Assembly: GCA_036389395.1 (NCBI GenBank)
Contig: DASVPY010000008.1
Location: 4,894-68,893 of the forward strand
Source of the DNA: QHXQ01 sp036389395
Lineage (GTDB): Bacteria > Acidobacteriota > Blastocatellia > Pyrinomonadales > Pyrinomonadaceae
DNA: 64,000 nucleotides
Direction of reading: 5' to 3'
Program-made: the position numbers and the translations under genes
In this document: positions 23,944 through 33,106 of the stretch, one piece after another
Numbering within the stretch: position 1 is the stretch's first letter
Layout: each line of letters starts with the position of its first letter
The notes under the pieces: generated by a model
The model's database searches: none
What the model was told of the DNA's origin: nothing
What the model saw: only the letters and a program-made list of their open reading frames with translations

Positions 23944-24792
23944 GTGAACCCTAAAACCTCTGACCCGACGCCCGACGAGCGCGCGCTGCGAGATGGGGCA
24001 GAGTCGTCACTCGGCGTGCTGCTCCGCCGTGCGCGCGAGGCCCAGGGGCTTTCGCTGCGCGACATCTCCGACCAGACCCGCATCTCGCGCCGCTACCTCG
24101 AAGCCATCGAGGCGGACGACTACAAGAACCTGCCCGGCGGCATCTTCAACCGCAGCTTCGTCAAGGCGTTCGCCAAGACGGTCGGCGTCAACGAGGCCGA
24201 GGCCATACGCGGCTACGAGCGCACGGCCCGCGCCCACGGCGAGACGCCGGACGAGCTGCCCACTTCGCGCCAGCCCTCGCGCATCTACACCGAAGGCGAG
24301 TCGGTGCGCTCGCCGCTCGTCACCATCCTGCTGAGCGTCATCATCCTGGCCGTCATCTCGCTCGGCGTCTACGCCGCGCTCCACTGGTATCAGCGCCGCA
24401 ACGAGGCGCGCACCCAAGCGCCGCCCGCCGCCCCCCCGCCCGCCGCCAACCCCACCGCGCAAGCGCCCGCGCCCGCGCCGACGCAGACCGCGCCGCCCGC
24501 GCCCGCGCAGGGCTTGAAGGTGCAAGTCCGGGCCAAGGGCACGGAGGTGTGGCTGCGCTCGAAGACCGACGGCGCGCCCTCGACCGACGGCGTCATCGCC
24601 GCCGATCAGGTCAAGGAGCTATTGGCGACCGACACGCTGAGCCTGCAATACTCGAAGAGCAAGGTCAACGCCATCGAGGTCACGATCAACGGCCGGCCGG
24701 CGGTCGTGCCCACGGAAGCGCCCAAGGGCAAGCAACTCGTCGAGTTGCTGATCACGAAAGACAACTACGCGTCGCTCCTGCAACAGCCCTGA
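23944..24792 (+). CDS. RodZ-like helix-turn-helix membrane protein
   Basis: A 282-residue protein from a GTG. Residues about 24-90 form a Cro-like helix-turn-helix of the RodZ type (LGVLLRRAREAQGLSLRDISDQTRISRRYLEAIEADDYKNLPGGIFNRSFVKAFAK). One transmembrane helix follows at about 124-146, then an Ala/Pro linker and a C-terminal beta domain of the DUF4115 type (about 193-282, KVQVRAKGTEVWLRSKTDG). RodZ links MreB to the cell wall synthesis machinery and controls rod shape. Length and order are standard. A 12-bp GC hairpin follows the stop codon. Confidence 0.88.
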   Translation: MNPKTSDPTPDERALRDGAESSLGVLLRRAREAQGLSLRDISDQTRISRRYLEAIEADDYKNLPGGIFNRSFVKAFAKTVGVNEAEAIRGYERTARAHGETPDELPTSRQPSRIYTEGESVRSPLVTILLSVIILAVISLGVYAALHWYQRRNEARTQAPPAAPPPAANPTAQAPAPAPTQTAPPAPAQGLKVQVRAKGTEVWLRSKTDGAPSTDGVIAADQVKELLATDTLSLQYSKSKVNAIEVTINGRPAVVPTEAPKGKQLVELLITKDNYASLLQQP

Positions 24793-24802
24793 GAGACCCG
24801 CC

Positions 24803-24831
24803 CCGTCGCGCGCGAGCGGCGCGCGCGCGAC
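24803..24831 (+). terminator. GC-rich hairpin after the RodZ-like gene
   Basis: CCGTCGCGCGCG (24803-24814) pairs perfectly with 24820-24831 across a 5-nt loop, 11 bp past the stop codon. There is no T-run, but stability is high. Confidence 0.6.
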
Positions 24832-24969
24832 GGCCCTTGCGCCCGCTTGCCGAAGCCCCGCCGCTTTGTTACGCTCGCCTGTGGTTCACCTCGGCCAGTT
24901 CAATCCGCCACAACCCGCGCCGCCGCGCCCCGTCCGAGTTTTCTTTGAAGGGAGGCCTATTAGTCCATC

Positions 24970-27792
24970 ATGTTAACTGACGATCCGATAGAAGGCTTGA
25001 CGTTCGACGACGTGCTGCTCGTGCCCGCGCGCTCCGACGTGCTGCCCAACGAGACCGACACCACCACGCGCTTCACCCGCGCCATCTCCCTGCGCATCCC
25101 CCTGTGCTCGGCCGCGATGGACACGGTCACCGAAGCCGCGCTCGCCATCGCCTTGGCGCAGCAGGGCGGCATCGGCGTCATCCACAAGAACCTGCCCGTC
25201 GAGCGCCAGGCCGAAGAGGTGGACAAGGTGAAGCGCTCGGAGTCGGGCATGATCGTAGACCCGGTGACGATCCGCCCCGACCGGCCCGTGCGCGAGGCTC
25301 TGGCCGTGATGGAGCGCTACAAGATCAGCGGCGTGCCCGTGGTGGACGAAGCCGGCCACCTCGTCGGCATCATCACCAACCGCGACCTGCGCTTCGAGAC
25401 GCGCTACGACGTGCCCGTCTCGGACGTGATGACCAAGCAGCCGCTCGTCGCCGTGCCCGTCGGCACGACGCTCGAAGAGGCCAAGGTCGTCTTGCAAAAG
25501 CACCGCATCGAGAAGCTGCTGGTGATTGACGGCGACAAGCACCTCAAAGGTCTCATCACGGTCAAAGACATCCAGAAGGCGATCAAGTACCCGCACGCGG
25601 CCAAAGACGACCTGGGCCGCCTGCGCGTCGCGGCGGCCGTGGGCGCGACGGGCGACTACCGCGAGCGCGCCGCCGAACTGGTCAAGGCGCGCGTGGACTG
25701 CCTCGTCGTGGACACGGCGCACGGCCACTCGGGCCGCGTCATCGAGGCCGTGCGCGAGTTGAAGCGCCGCCACGCGGACACGCAGCTCATCGCCGGCAAC
25801 GTCGCCACCACCGAAGGCGCACGCGCGCTCGTCGAGGCGGGCGTGGACGCCATCAAGTGCGGCATCGGGCCGGGGAGCATCTGCCTCCGCGGCGACGCGC
25901 TGATCCTGATGGGCGACAACAGCGTCAAGCCGATTGCGGCGGTGCGCGTCGGCGAGTCGGTCGTCACGCACCGCGGGCGCGTGCGCCCGGTGACTAAGAC
26001 CTACCGCCGCGCCTACCGCGGCCCGCTCGTCGCGTTAAACGTCGGCGGCTGCCCCGACAAGCTGCGCGTCACGCCCAACCATGAATTCCTGGCCGTCACC
26101 TTCGACGCCCCCGCCGGCCGGCGGCTGAAGAACGGCGCGAAATACTTTTTCCGCCGGCCCAAATACAACACCGGGCTGCGCTGGGTGCGCGCCGACGAAC
26201 TCAAGCCGCAAGACGTGCTGGCCATTCCGCGCCAAGACTATCAGGTCGAGGCGCGCGTCTTCGATCTGGCGGACATCGTCCCGCACTACCACGCCGACGC
26301 ACGTTCGGTCTGGGCCAACAAGCCGAGTAAGAACGTTCACGGCGAAACCTATCAGCAACTCGCGGCCCGCTTCGGCACGACGGCGCGCGTCATCGGCACG
26401 ATTGTCGCGGCCCGGCGGCGCGTGCGCGACGAGCTAGGCGCGCACGTCAACGCCTACCTCGACGAGCGCGGCTACGAGCGGCTCCTGCAACCCGTCAAGC
26501 TCGCCCGCTTCGTCGCCCTCGACAGTCGCCTGATGCGGCTCATCGGCTATTACATTGCCGAGGGCTACGTGGTCGGCAGTGCGAACAATCGGCAGGCCCG
26601 CTTCGCCTTCGGCGCGCACGAACTCGGCTACGCCGAAGACGTGTGCCAACTGCTCGCCGCCGTCTTCGGCTATCACGGCGCGGCCACGCGCCCGACGCCG
26701 CGCCACGCGCTCGAAGTGATGGTCTACAACCACGCCATCGCGCGCTTCTTCGAGCGCCTCATCCCGACCGGCGCGCGCAACAAGCGGCTGCCCGGCTTCG
26801 TGCTCAACCAGACGCGCGAGTCCCTGCGCCAACTGCTCATCGGCGCGCTGCGCGGCGACGGCTGCCTGAAGGACGCGCGCCGCATCGCCTACAAGACCAC
26901 CTCGCCGCACCTCGCGCACCAGATCGCCGAAATCTTCGCGCGCCTCGGCTACCTGCCCTCGGTGCAGGCGTACCCGAGCGCACGCGCCTCCTGGAGCACG
27001 TCCTACCACGTGCGCATCGGCGGCGCACAGTGCGCCCGCTTCGCCGCGGAGTTTCCCGAATTGAACTTGCGCCTCCCGGCCGGCCTCAGACATAAGCAGG
27101 ACGTGTTCGCCGACGAACCCTATCTCTATGCCGCCGTGCGCTCGGTCGAGATCGAGGAGCAGTCGGAACTTGAAGTCTTCAACCTTGAAGTCGCGGAGGA
27201 TCACACCTACGTCGCCAATCGTGTCGCCGTCCATAACTGCACGACGCGCGTGGTGACGGGCGCGGGCGTGCCGCAGATCACGGCCATACGCAACTGCGTC
27301 GCGGCGACGCGCGCGGCGGGCGTCCCCGTCATCGCCGACGGCGGCGTGAAGTTTTCGGGCGACGTGGCGAAGGCGATTGCGGCGGGCGCGGACGTGGTCA
27401 TGATCGGCTCGCTGTTCGCGGGCGTCGAAGAGTCGCCGGGCGAGTTGATCCTCTATCAAGGGCGCTCGTTCAAGGCGTACCGCGGCATGGGCAGTATCGG
27501 CGCGATGCGCGAAGGCTCGCGCGACCGCTACGCGCAGGAGGCGACCGAGGTCGAGTCGAAGCTCGTGCCCGAAGGCATCGAGGGGCGCGTGCCGTACAAG
27601 GGCACGCTCGCGGACATGGTGACGCAACTGGTCGGCGGGCTGCGCGCCGGCATGGGCTACACGGGCTGCCGCACGATCCGCGAGTTCCAGGAGCAGACCC
27701 GCTTCGTCCGCATCAGCGCCGCCGGGCTGCGCGAGTCCCACGTCCACGACGTGATCATCACCAAGGAAGCGCCCAACTACCGGCTCGAATGA
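24970..27792 (+). CDS. guaB: IMP dehydrogenase with in-frame intein
   Basis: A 940-residue precursor. Removing the intein leaves 488 residues, the normal size of GuaB, which oxidises IMP to XMP in GTP synthesis. The N-extein (1-304) holds the start of the TIM barrel (LTFDDVLLVPARSDVLP, PLCSAAMDTVTE) and two CBS domains (about 95-210). The catalytic loop reads GIGPGSI, then the intein, then CTTRVVTGAGVPQ, so the catalytic cysteine (precursor residue 757) is the +1 extein residue. The enzyme cannot be active until splicing. The flap and C-terminal barrel (GMGSIGAM, EGIEGRVPYKG) are intact. Confidence 0.97.
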   Translation: MLTDDPIEGLTFDDVLLVPARSDVLPNETDTTTRFTRAISLRIPLCSAAMDTVTEAALAIALAQQGGIGVIHKNLPVERQAEEVDKVKRSESGMIVDPVTIRPDRPVREALAVMERYKISGVPVVDEAGHLVGIITNRDLRFETRYDVPVSDVMTKQPLVAVPVGTTLEEAKVVLQKHRIEKLLVIDGDKHLKGLITVKDIQKAIKYPHAAKDDLGRLRVAAAVGATGDYRERAAELVKARVDCLVVDTAHGHSGRVIEAVRELKRRHADTQLIAGNVATTEGARALVEAGVDAIKCGIGPGSICLRGDALILMGDNSVKPIAAVRVGESVVTHRGRVRPVTKTYRRAYRGPLVALNVGGCPDKLRVTPNHEFLAVTFDAPAGRRLKNGAKYFFRRPKYNTGLRWVRADELKPQDVLAIPRQDYQVEARVFDLADIVPHYHADARSVWANKPSKNVHGETYQQLAARFGTTARVIGTIVAARRRVRDELGAHVNAYLDERGYERLLQPVKLARFVALDSRLMRLIGYYIAEGYVVGSANNRQARFAFGAHELGYAEDVCQLLAAVFGYHGAATRPTPRHALEVMVYNHAIARFFERLIPTGARNKRLPGFVLNQTRESLRQLLIGALRGDGCLKDARRIAYKTTSPHLAHQIAEIFARLGYLPSVQAYPSARASWSTSYHVRIGGAQCARFAAEFPELNLRLPAGLRHKQDVFADEPYLYAAVRSVEIEEQSELEVFNLEVAEDHTYVANRVAVHNCTTRVVTGAGVPQITAIRNCVAATRAAGVPVIADGGVKFSGDVAKAIAAGADVVMIGSLFAGVEESPGELILYQGRSFKAYRGMGSIGAMREGSRDRYAQEATEVESKLVPEGIEGRVPYKGTLADMVTQLVGGLRAGMGYTGCRTIREFQEQTRFVRISAAGLRESHVHDVIITKEAPNYRLE
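25882..27237 (+). other. LAGLIDADG mini-host intein in GuaB catalytic loop
   Basis: Precursor residues 305-756 (452 aa). The first residue is Cys (CLRGDALILMGD), block B has the TPNH histidine (LRVTPNHEFLAV), and the C-terminal blocks read EVFNLEVAEDHTYVANRVAVHN followed by Cys, giving the canonical penultimate His and terminal Asn. The central region holds two LAGLIDADG-type motifs, LIGYYIAEGY (524-533) and LLIGALRGDG (622-631), with the acidic residues retained. All residues for splicing and for a homing endonuclease thus seem present. A linker (about 405-515) with a helix-turn-helix-like segment (YQQLAARFGTTARVIGTIV) may help DNA binding. Flanking exteins are uninterrupted. Confidence 0.96.
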
Positions 27793-27840
27793 GCGCAGGC
27801 TGCGGCGCTGGGTGAAGAAGCTGTCGGGAGGAGACATGAC

Positions 27841-28203
27841 ATGACCGGCGAAGAGATGGAACGCGCGATAGCGTTCGTTCTCGAACAACAAGCGCGCACC
27901 GAGGCCAGGGTCGAGCGATTGTCCGAGAGGATCGAGCGCCTGTCTGAGAAAGTTGACCGGACGGCCGACAGCGTGATCGCGCTGCTAGCCGCCGCCGAGA
28001 TTCAGGCGGGCCAGATCAAAATTCAGGCGGGCGAGATCAGAGACCTGTCGGCCGCAATACAGGCACACAACGAACGGATGCGGGCACACGAGGAGCGCAC
28101 GCGGCAACTCGACGAGCGCACGCACCGCACCGATGATCGCCTCGACGCGCTCATCGACACGGTCGAGCGTTACATCAGCGCGCGGCGCAACGGGCAGGCT
28201 TAA
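27841..28203 (+). CDS. Coiled-coil hypothetical protein
   Basis: A 120-residue protein, almost wholly predicted coiled coil with heptad repeats (VERLSERIERLSEKVDRTADSVIALL, then AGQIKIQAGEIRDLSAAIQAHNERMRAHEERTRQLDERT). The start codon is nine bases from GGAGG. It resembles the many short low-complexity coiled-coil proteins of unknown function; no partner domain is visible. It follows guaB by 48 bp and may be co-transcribed. No signal or membrane segment. Confidence 0.75.
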   Translation: MTGEEMERAIAFVLEQQARTEARVERLSERIERLSEKVDRTADSVIALLAAAEIQAGQIKIQAGEIRDLSAAIQAHNERMRAHEERTRQLDERTHRTDDRLDALIDTVERYISARRNGQA

Positions 28204-28702
28204 ACGGCGCGGGTCTCGTAAGTCTGGCCGGCTGCGGGGCGGGACGGTGGGAGGGTGCTGTTGGGCTGCGATTAATTTTCAGACTGCGATTAATTTTTAG
28301 GCTGCTGGTACAACGTGGGCGGGGGCGAGCAGGGCGTCGGGGCAACTCGCTCCCGCCCGTGGTCTGTCAAGGAGGTGGGTGCGGCGCGCGTTGACGAGGA
28401 GGCTATTCGAGTTCACGCACTCGTCGTCCGCCGGCAAAAGGATTTTGCCCGGCACACGGTAAGCTGCGCCCGCCCAGCGTCGAACACGGGCGCAGGCGTC
28501 GGCGGACAGTTGTCAGCCCACGCCTGCGCGCGCAAGACAAGACGTGCGGGCGGCCGCGCCGGCGGGCCGCTTGGCAGTGCGTTGATGCTCCGCTTAACTC
28601 TCGCGCCGAGGTCGTGTAGGCTGAGACGCGGCGCGGGCGGCATCTGGCTTGCCCCAGGAGTCCGCGCGCGCTCGTGACGATGACAAGCACCGCACTGTGA
28701 CG
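28204..28702. other. Gene-free interval before the lipid kinase
   Basis: About 500 bp without a supported gene. It holds a 14-nt direct repeat (CTGCGATTAATTTT at 28267-28280 and 28286-28299) in a locally AT-rich patch, and near the end an imperfect 24-nt tandem duplication (28675-28722) containing GTGACGATGACA twice, which spans the start of the kinase gene. Nothing else is visible. Confidence 0.5.
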
Positions 28703-29602
28703 ATGACACGCACCGTACACCTGATTGCGAACCCGAACGCGGGCCGGCGCGACCGCGCGGCCGAGATCGAGCGCTTCCGCGCGCTGCTGGCGGCGCGCGG
28801 CGTCGGCGTCGAAGTGCTGCGCACGGCCGCGCCCGGCGACGCCACGCGCCTGGCGGCCGAGGCGGCCCGCGCCGGGGCGCAGGAGATCATCGCGTCGGGC
28901 GGCGACGGCACGATCAACGAGGCGCTGCAAGGCCTGGTCGGGACGCGCGCGCGGCTCGGCGTCTGGCCGGCGGGCACGGCGAACGTGCTGGCGCGCGAGT
29001 TGGGGCTGCCCTTCGACCTGCAAGGCACGGCCGACGTGATCGCGCGCGGCGCGACGCAACGCATCTACCTGGGGTGCGCGACCGAAGAACGCACGGGCGC
29101 GCGCCGCTACTTCTGCCTGATGGCGGGCATCGGGCTGGACGCCTCGGTCGTGGCAAACGTGCGCCCGCGCCTGAAGCGGCGCGTCGGCAAGGCGGCGTTC
29201 TGGGTGTCGGGCCTGAGCCACCTGGCTTACTGGCGGCCCGTGCCCTTCACGGTCGAGGTCGGGGGCGAGCGGTTCAAGGCGACCTTCGCCGCCGTCGGCA
29301 ACACGGCGCACTACGGCGGCGAGCTGGCGATCACGCCGCGCGCGCGGCTCGACCGGCCGGAGTTTGAACTCTGTCTCGTCTCCTCACACAGCCGCCTGCG
29401 CTACCTGCACCTGCTGGCGCAGACGATGCGGCCCGAAGGGGTCACGCGCGAGATCAGCGGCGTCCGCTTCGTCCGCGCCACGCGCGCGCGCGCCACCGGC
29501 GACGCGCCCGTGCAGGTTGACGGCGAACTGATCGGCCGCCTGCCCATGACCTTCGAGATCGTCCCCGACCCTATCGAGGTCATCACGCCCGCCCCGGCCT
29601 AG
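28703..29602 (+). CDS. Diacylglycerol kinase family lipid kinase
   Basis: A protein of 299 residues from the ATG at 28703 (MTRTVHLIANPNAGRR); an in-frame ATG 54 bp upstream is unlikely. The catalytic domain (about 1-130) has the DAGKc motifs: an N-terminal LIANPNAG, the signature IIASGGDGTINEALQGL, and GVWPAGTANVLARELGLP. The C-terminal beta domain (about 150-299) follows, ending VQVDGELIGRLPMTFEIVP. The family phosphorylates lipid diacylglycerol or related lipids using ATP; YegS and DgkB are relatives. The substrate is not determinable. No signal is seen, so it is cytosolic at the membrane face. Confidence 0.92.
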   Translation: MTRTVHLIANPNAGRRDRAAEIERFRALLAARGVGVEVLRTAAPGDATRLAAEAARAGAQEIIASGGDGTINEALQGLVGTRARLGVWPAGTANVLARELGLPFDLQGTADVIARGATQRIYLGCATEERTGARRYFCLMAGIGLDASVVANVRPRLKRRVGKAAFWVSGLSHLAYWRPVPFTVEVGGERFKATFAAVGNTAHYGGELAITPRARLDRPEFELCLVSSHSRLRYLHLLAQTMRPEGVTREISGVRFVRATRARATGDAPVQVDGELIGRLPMTFEIVPDPIEVITPAPA

Positions 29603-29624
29603 ATTGTGGTTGAGTTTGTCGTGC

Positions 29625-29723
29625 GGCCGGGTTAACACAGAGGGCACAGAGGGGACACAGAGTACACAGAGTTCTTTACTGTGTCCTCCGTGCTAACTCT
29701 GTGCCCTCTGTGTTAACCCGGCC
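29625..29723. repeat. CACAGAG-family hairpin with 27-bp outer stem
   Basis: Arms 29625-29651 and 29697-29723 pair perfectly over 27 bp and include GGTTAACACAGAGGGC-type sequence. The interior has further CACAGAG/CTCTGTG-like units. It lies between the convergent lipid kinase and M61 genes and could serve as a terminator for both. Confidence 0.93.
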
Positions 29724-29755
29724 TCCCGCCATATGCAACCACAAACCGCTCCGGG

Positions 29756-31456
29756 TCACTTATTGCCCCGCAGCCAAGCCTTGCGCAACTCCTTTGCTGA
29801 CTCCTTCGCGTCGGGCAACTCTTCGAGCCGGTAGGTGGCGCGCTCCGGCGTGCCCCTGTCGGGCGTGCGGACGAGGCGCAAGCCCACTTGGGCGAAGGCT
29901 TCGTCGTAAGGGGGCGACTCCGTGCCGCGGACGTGGCGGGCGAAGAAGTCTGACAGGTCGAAGCCGGCCGCTTCCGAGGCGACGCGCTGGAACTCCTCCG
30001 TGGTGTAGCCGCGCCCGTGCAGGTAGTAGGTGGCCTTCGGGCTGTCGAGGTAGAAGACGCGGTAGGCGCGGCGCAGCACGTCGTCGAGCGAGACGCGCCC
30101 CTGCGTGCGCCCGCGGATGAGCAGGTCGAGCGTGACGGCGAGCACCTCGCCCTTGTCGTAGTAGCTGATCGAAGTCTGGGTCAGGTTGGTCTGCTGGACG
30201 TGGCACGCGAGGTCTAAGAACGGCGCGGCGAGCGAAGACTCTTCGGCGCTCATCTGCCGGCTGCCCGGCGCGTTCTCGACCGCGCCGATCTCACCGGCGA
30301 GCACCTGGTAGAGCGATTGATCGTCCCACAGCCCGGCGCGGCGCTGCATCAGGTGGCCGTAATAGTTGGTGAACCCTTCGGCGATCCACAGCCCGCGCGT
30401 GCTGAGCGGGTGGGTGAAGTCCCACGGCCCCAACTCGACCGGGCGCAGGCGCTTAACGTTCCAGACGTGGAAGAACTCGTGCGCGGCCGTGGAGAGTATG
30501 TCTTCGAGCGCGCCGGCCGCGTCGAGCCGCGTCGGCACGATGATCTGCGTCGAGGTCAGGTGCTCCATGCCGTCGCCGCGGGCCGCGAGGCCGGCGTGGA
30601 TGATGAAGGTGTAGTCGTCGAATTCGGGCGGGCCCCACATGTCGGTCTCGGCGCGGACGATCTTTTCGAGCGCGCGCGTGAGCCTTTTGCGTTTGCCCTC
30701 GTCGCCGCCGAAAGCGTGCAGGACGACGTGGTAGGTCTTCCCGTCCACCTTGAACTCGTCCGCCGTCCAGTCGAACCCGATCTCGGTCGGCGTGTCGATC
30801 AGGATGTCGTAGTTGGGGAACTCCCAGCCGAGCCGGGCGTCTCTCTCCCGGTGGGTGAAAGGCGCGCCCATGCGGCCGTTGACGACGCGCCAGCCGGCGG
30901 GCGGCTCGATGACGAGCGTGACCGGATCGGCCTTGTGCCCGACGACGTACATGAACAACTCGCCGCCGTTGTAGTTCGCGTGCCGCTCGTCGAGCTGCGC
31001 GAACGTGCCCGACAGATCGTTGCCGTAGACCTTGTAGCTGAGCGTGACCTTCTGCGCGCCGCGCAAGGGGACGCGCCACGTCTGCGCGTCCACGCGTGTG
31101 GGGCGCGACGAGGCGGCGTCGCAGCGCTCGCCCGCGGCACAGTCGGGCTGCGCCCACACGTCCTGCACGTTCTTGGCGAAGTCGAAGACGGCGTAGCGCC
31201 CCGGCGACCAGCGCGGCAGTTGGAACTCCAACGCCTCGCGCGGCGTCGGCGTCTCGACCGCGACGCGCACCTCGAACAGGTGCGTCGCCGGCTGCGACAG
31301 GCGCAGCTCGTAGGCGATGCGGAAGGCGTCGGCCGCTGCGGGCCGGGCGGCGTCGGCCGGCGTCTGACTGTTGGTGTCGGCGGGCGGCTGCGCGCGCGCG
31401 CCGACGGCCAAGAAGAAGAGCAGGCCGGCGGCGAGCGCGGCGAAAGGCTGACGCAT
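29756..31456 (-). CDS. Secreted M61-family peptidase (glycyl aminopeptidase-like)
   Basis: A protein of 566 residues from the ATG at 31456 (GGAGT five bases upstream). Residues 1-22 form a signal peptide (AALAAGLLFFLAVGARAQ). The N-terminal beta domain (to about 240) precedes the catalytic domain. The zinc motif HEFFH is present in TAAHEFFHVWNVKRLRP, with the expected downstream EGFTNYYG stretch. A C-terminal region without a strong PDZ match follows. The M61 prototype is a glycyl aminopeptidase from Sphingomonas. It is probably periplasmic and processes peptides. No truncation is seen. Confidence 0.9.
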   Translation of the reverse strand: MRQPFAALAAGLLFFLAVGARAQPPADTNSQTPADAARPAAADAFRIAYELRLSQPATHLFEVRVAVETPTPREALEFQLPRWSPGRYAVFDFAKNVQDVWAQPDCAAGERCDAASSRPTRVDAQTWRVPLRGAQKVTLSYKVYGNDLSGTFAQLDERHANYNGGELFMYVVGHKADPVTLVIEPPAGWRVVNGRMGAPFTHRERDARLGWEFPNYDILIDTPTEIGFDWTADEFKVDGKTYHVVLHAFGGDEGKRKRLTRALEKIVRAETDMWGPPEFDDYTFIIHAGLAARGDGMEHLTSTQIIVPTRLDAAGALEDILSTAAHEFFHVWNVKRLRPVELGPWDFTHPLSTRGLWIAEGFTNYYGHLMQRRAGLWDDQSLYQVLAGEIGAVENAPGSRQMSAEESSLAAPFLDLACHVQQTNLTQTSISYYDKGEVLAVTLDLLIRGRTQGRVSLDDVLRRAYRVFYLDSPKATYYLHGRGYTTEEFQRVASEAAGFDLSDFFARHVRGTESPPYDEAFAQVGLRLVRTPDRGTPERATYRLEELPDAKESAKELRKAWLRGNK

Positions 31457-31660
31457 GAACGACTCCGAAATGTGTGCTGCGGCGAGCGCGCGAACGCGCG
31501 GATTATCGGCGCGGCGCGGAACGCCTGTCAAAAGCGCCGCGCCGAAAGTTGACGGCGCGCTTGACGCCCCGGCCGCCGGTCGGCTAAATCAAGACACGCA
31601 ACAGCGGATGAAAGAAACGAGCCGCGCACGCACGCGCAACAGTACGAAGCCCGATTAACC

Positions 31661-32874
31661 ATGAGCGCCACCGAACGACTCTATTACGAAGACTCGCACC
31701 TGACGGAGTTCACGGCCCGCGTGACGGAGGTCGCCACACTCGCAGGCGGCCGCTTCGGCGTGCGCCTGGATCGCACCGCGTTCTACCCGACGGGCGGCGG
31801 GCAGCCGCACGACACGGGCACGCTCGGCGCGGCGCGCGTCGTCGAGTGCGTGGACGAGGAAGAGGCGGGCGTCTGGCACGTCTGCGAGGGCGCGCCGCCC
31901 GCGCCGGGCGCGGAAGTCGCGGGCGCGTGGACTGGCCCCGCAGGCTCGATCACATGCAGCAGCACACGGGGCAGCACATCTTGTCGCAGGCGCTCGTCGC
32001 GCTCTTCGCCGCGCCGACCCGCGCCTTCCGTATGCTCACGCAGGCCTCGGAGATTGACGTGGAACTGCCCGACCCCACGCTCGAACGCATCGAGCAGGCG
32101 GTCGATCTCGCCAACCGCGTCGTCTGGGAGGATCGCCCCGTCCGCGTCCGCAACGTCACGCCCGAGGCGGCGCGCGCGCTGCCCCTGCGTAAAGACTCTG
32201 CGCGGGCGGGCGAGTTGCGCGTCATCGAGATTGAAGACTTCGACATGAGTCCGTGCGGCGGCACGCACGCCGCGCGCACGGGCGAGGTGGGCTTGATCGC
32301 CGTGCGCTCTTGGGAGCGGGCCAAGGGGCTGACGCGGATCGAGTTCGTCGCGGGCGCGCGCGCGCTGGCCGACTACCGCCGCGTCAACCGCACGGCGCGC
32401 GCCGTCGCGCTGCACTTCAGCGCCGGGCGCGACGACACGCCGCCGCTCGTCGCGCGCCTCGCGGAAGAGAACAAGGAACTGGCGCGGCGCGTCCGCGCGC
32501 TCGAAGAGATCGCCGCGCGCGTCGAGGCGGACGAACTGCGCACCGCCGCCGCCGAGACGCCCGGCGGCGCGCGCCTCGTCGTCGAGTCGTTCGCCGACCG
32601 CGACGCCGAGGCGCTGAAGCGGCTCGCGCTGGCGCTCATCGCGCAGCCGCGCACCGTCGCCCTGCTAGGCGCGCACGACGCGGAGAGCGCGCGGCTCGTC
32701 TTCGCCCGCTCGGCGGACGCGCCCGGCGACATGAACGCGCTCATGCGCGCCGCCTGCCAACTGCTCGACGGACGCGGCGGCGGCCGCCCCGACCTCGCCC
32801 AAGGCGGCGGTCGCAACCCCGCCCGCCTCACGGAAGCCCTCGCCGCCGCCCGCCACGCCCTGACCCAAGGCTAA
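31661..32874 (+). pseudogene. AlaX-like alanyl-tRNA editing protein, frameshifted
   Basis: Two overlapping frames together make one protein of about 404 residues. The first (from ATG 31661) encodes the N-terminal beta part (YYEDSHLTEFTARVTEV, RTAFYPTGGGQPHDTGTL) and loses frame near 31921-31930. The second continues with VDWPRRLDHMQQHTGQHILSQA, the zinc/substrate HxxxH, then CGGTHAARTGEVG, and ends in a DHHA1-type domain (about the last 130 residues, GGGRPDLAQGGG). Adding one G in GCGCGTGG at about 31926 restores the frame. Intact, it would hydrolyse mischarged Ser- or Gly-tRNA-Ala. Sequencing error is as likely as true decay. Confidence 0.88.
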
Positions 32875-32944
32875 GCGCGCCGCCCCAAATCCGACCCCGC
32901 TTGACACCCGCGCGCCCCGTCCTTAATATCCCTCACGTCCCTTC

Positions 32945-33018
<74 letters not shown>

Positions 33019-33038
33019 CTTAGAGAGTGTCAACGAGT

Positions 33039-33070
33039 AACGGCTGGCCCGCGCCAGCCGTTTTCTTTTC
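33039..33070 (+). terminator. Rho-independent terminator after tRNA-Ala
   Basis: AACGGCTGGC (33039-33048) pairs with GCCAGCCGTT (33053-33062) over 10 bp with a 4-nt loop, followed by TTCTTTT. It begins 21 bp after the tRNA end. Confidence 0.93.
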
Positions 33071-33106
33071 CCGTTGCCGGATCGGGCCGACCGCCGGCGG
33101 CGGGTG

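Noticed and set aside
26434..27891. 485-residue minus-strand frame across the intein
   Set aside because: Shadow of the GuaB/intein frame, whose motifs are clear on the plus strand.
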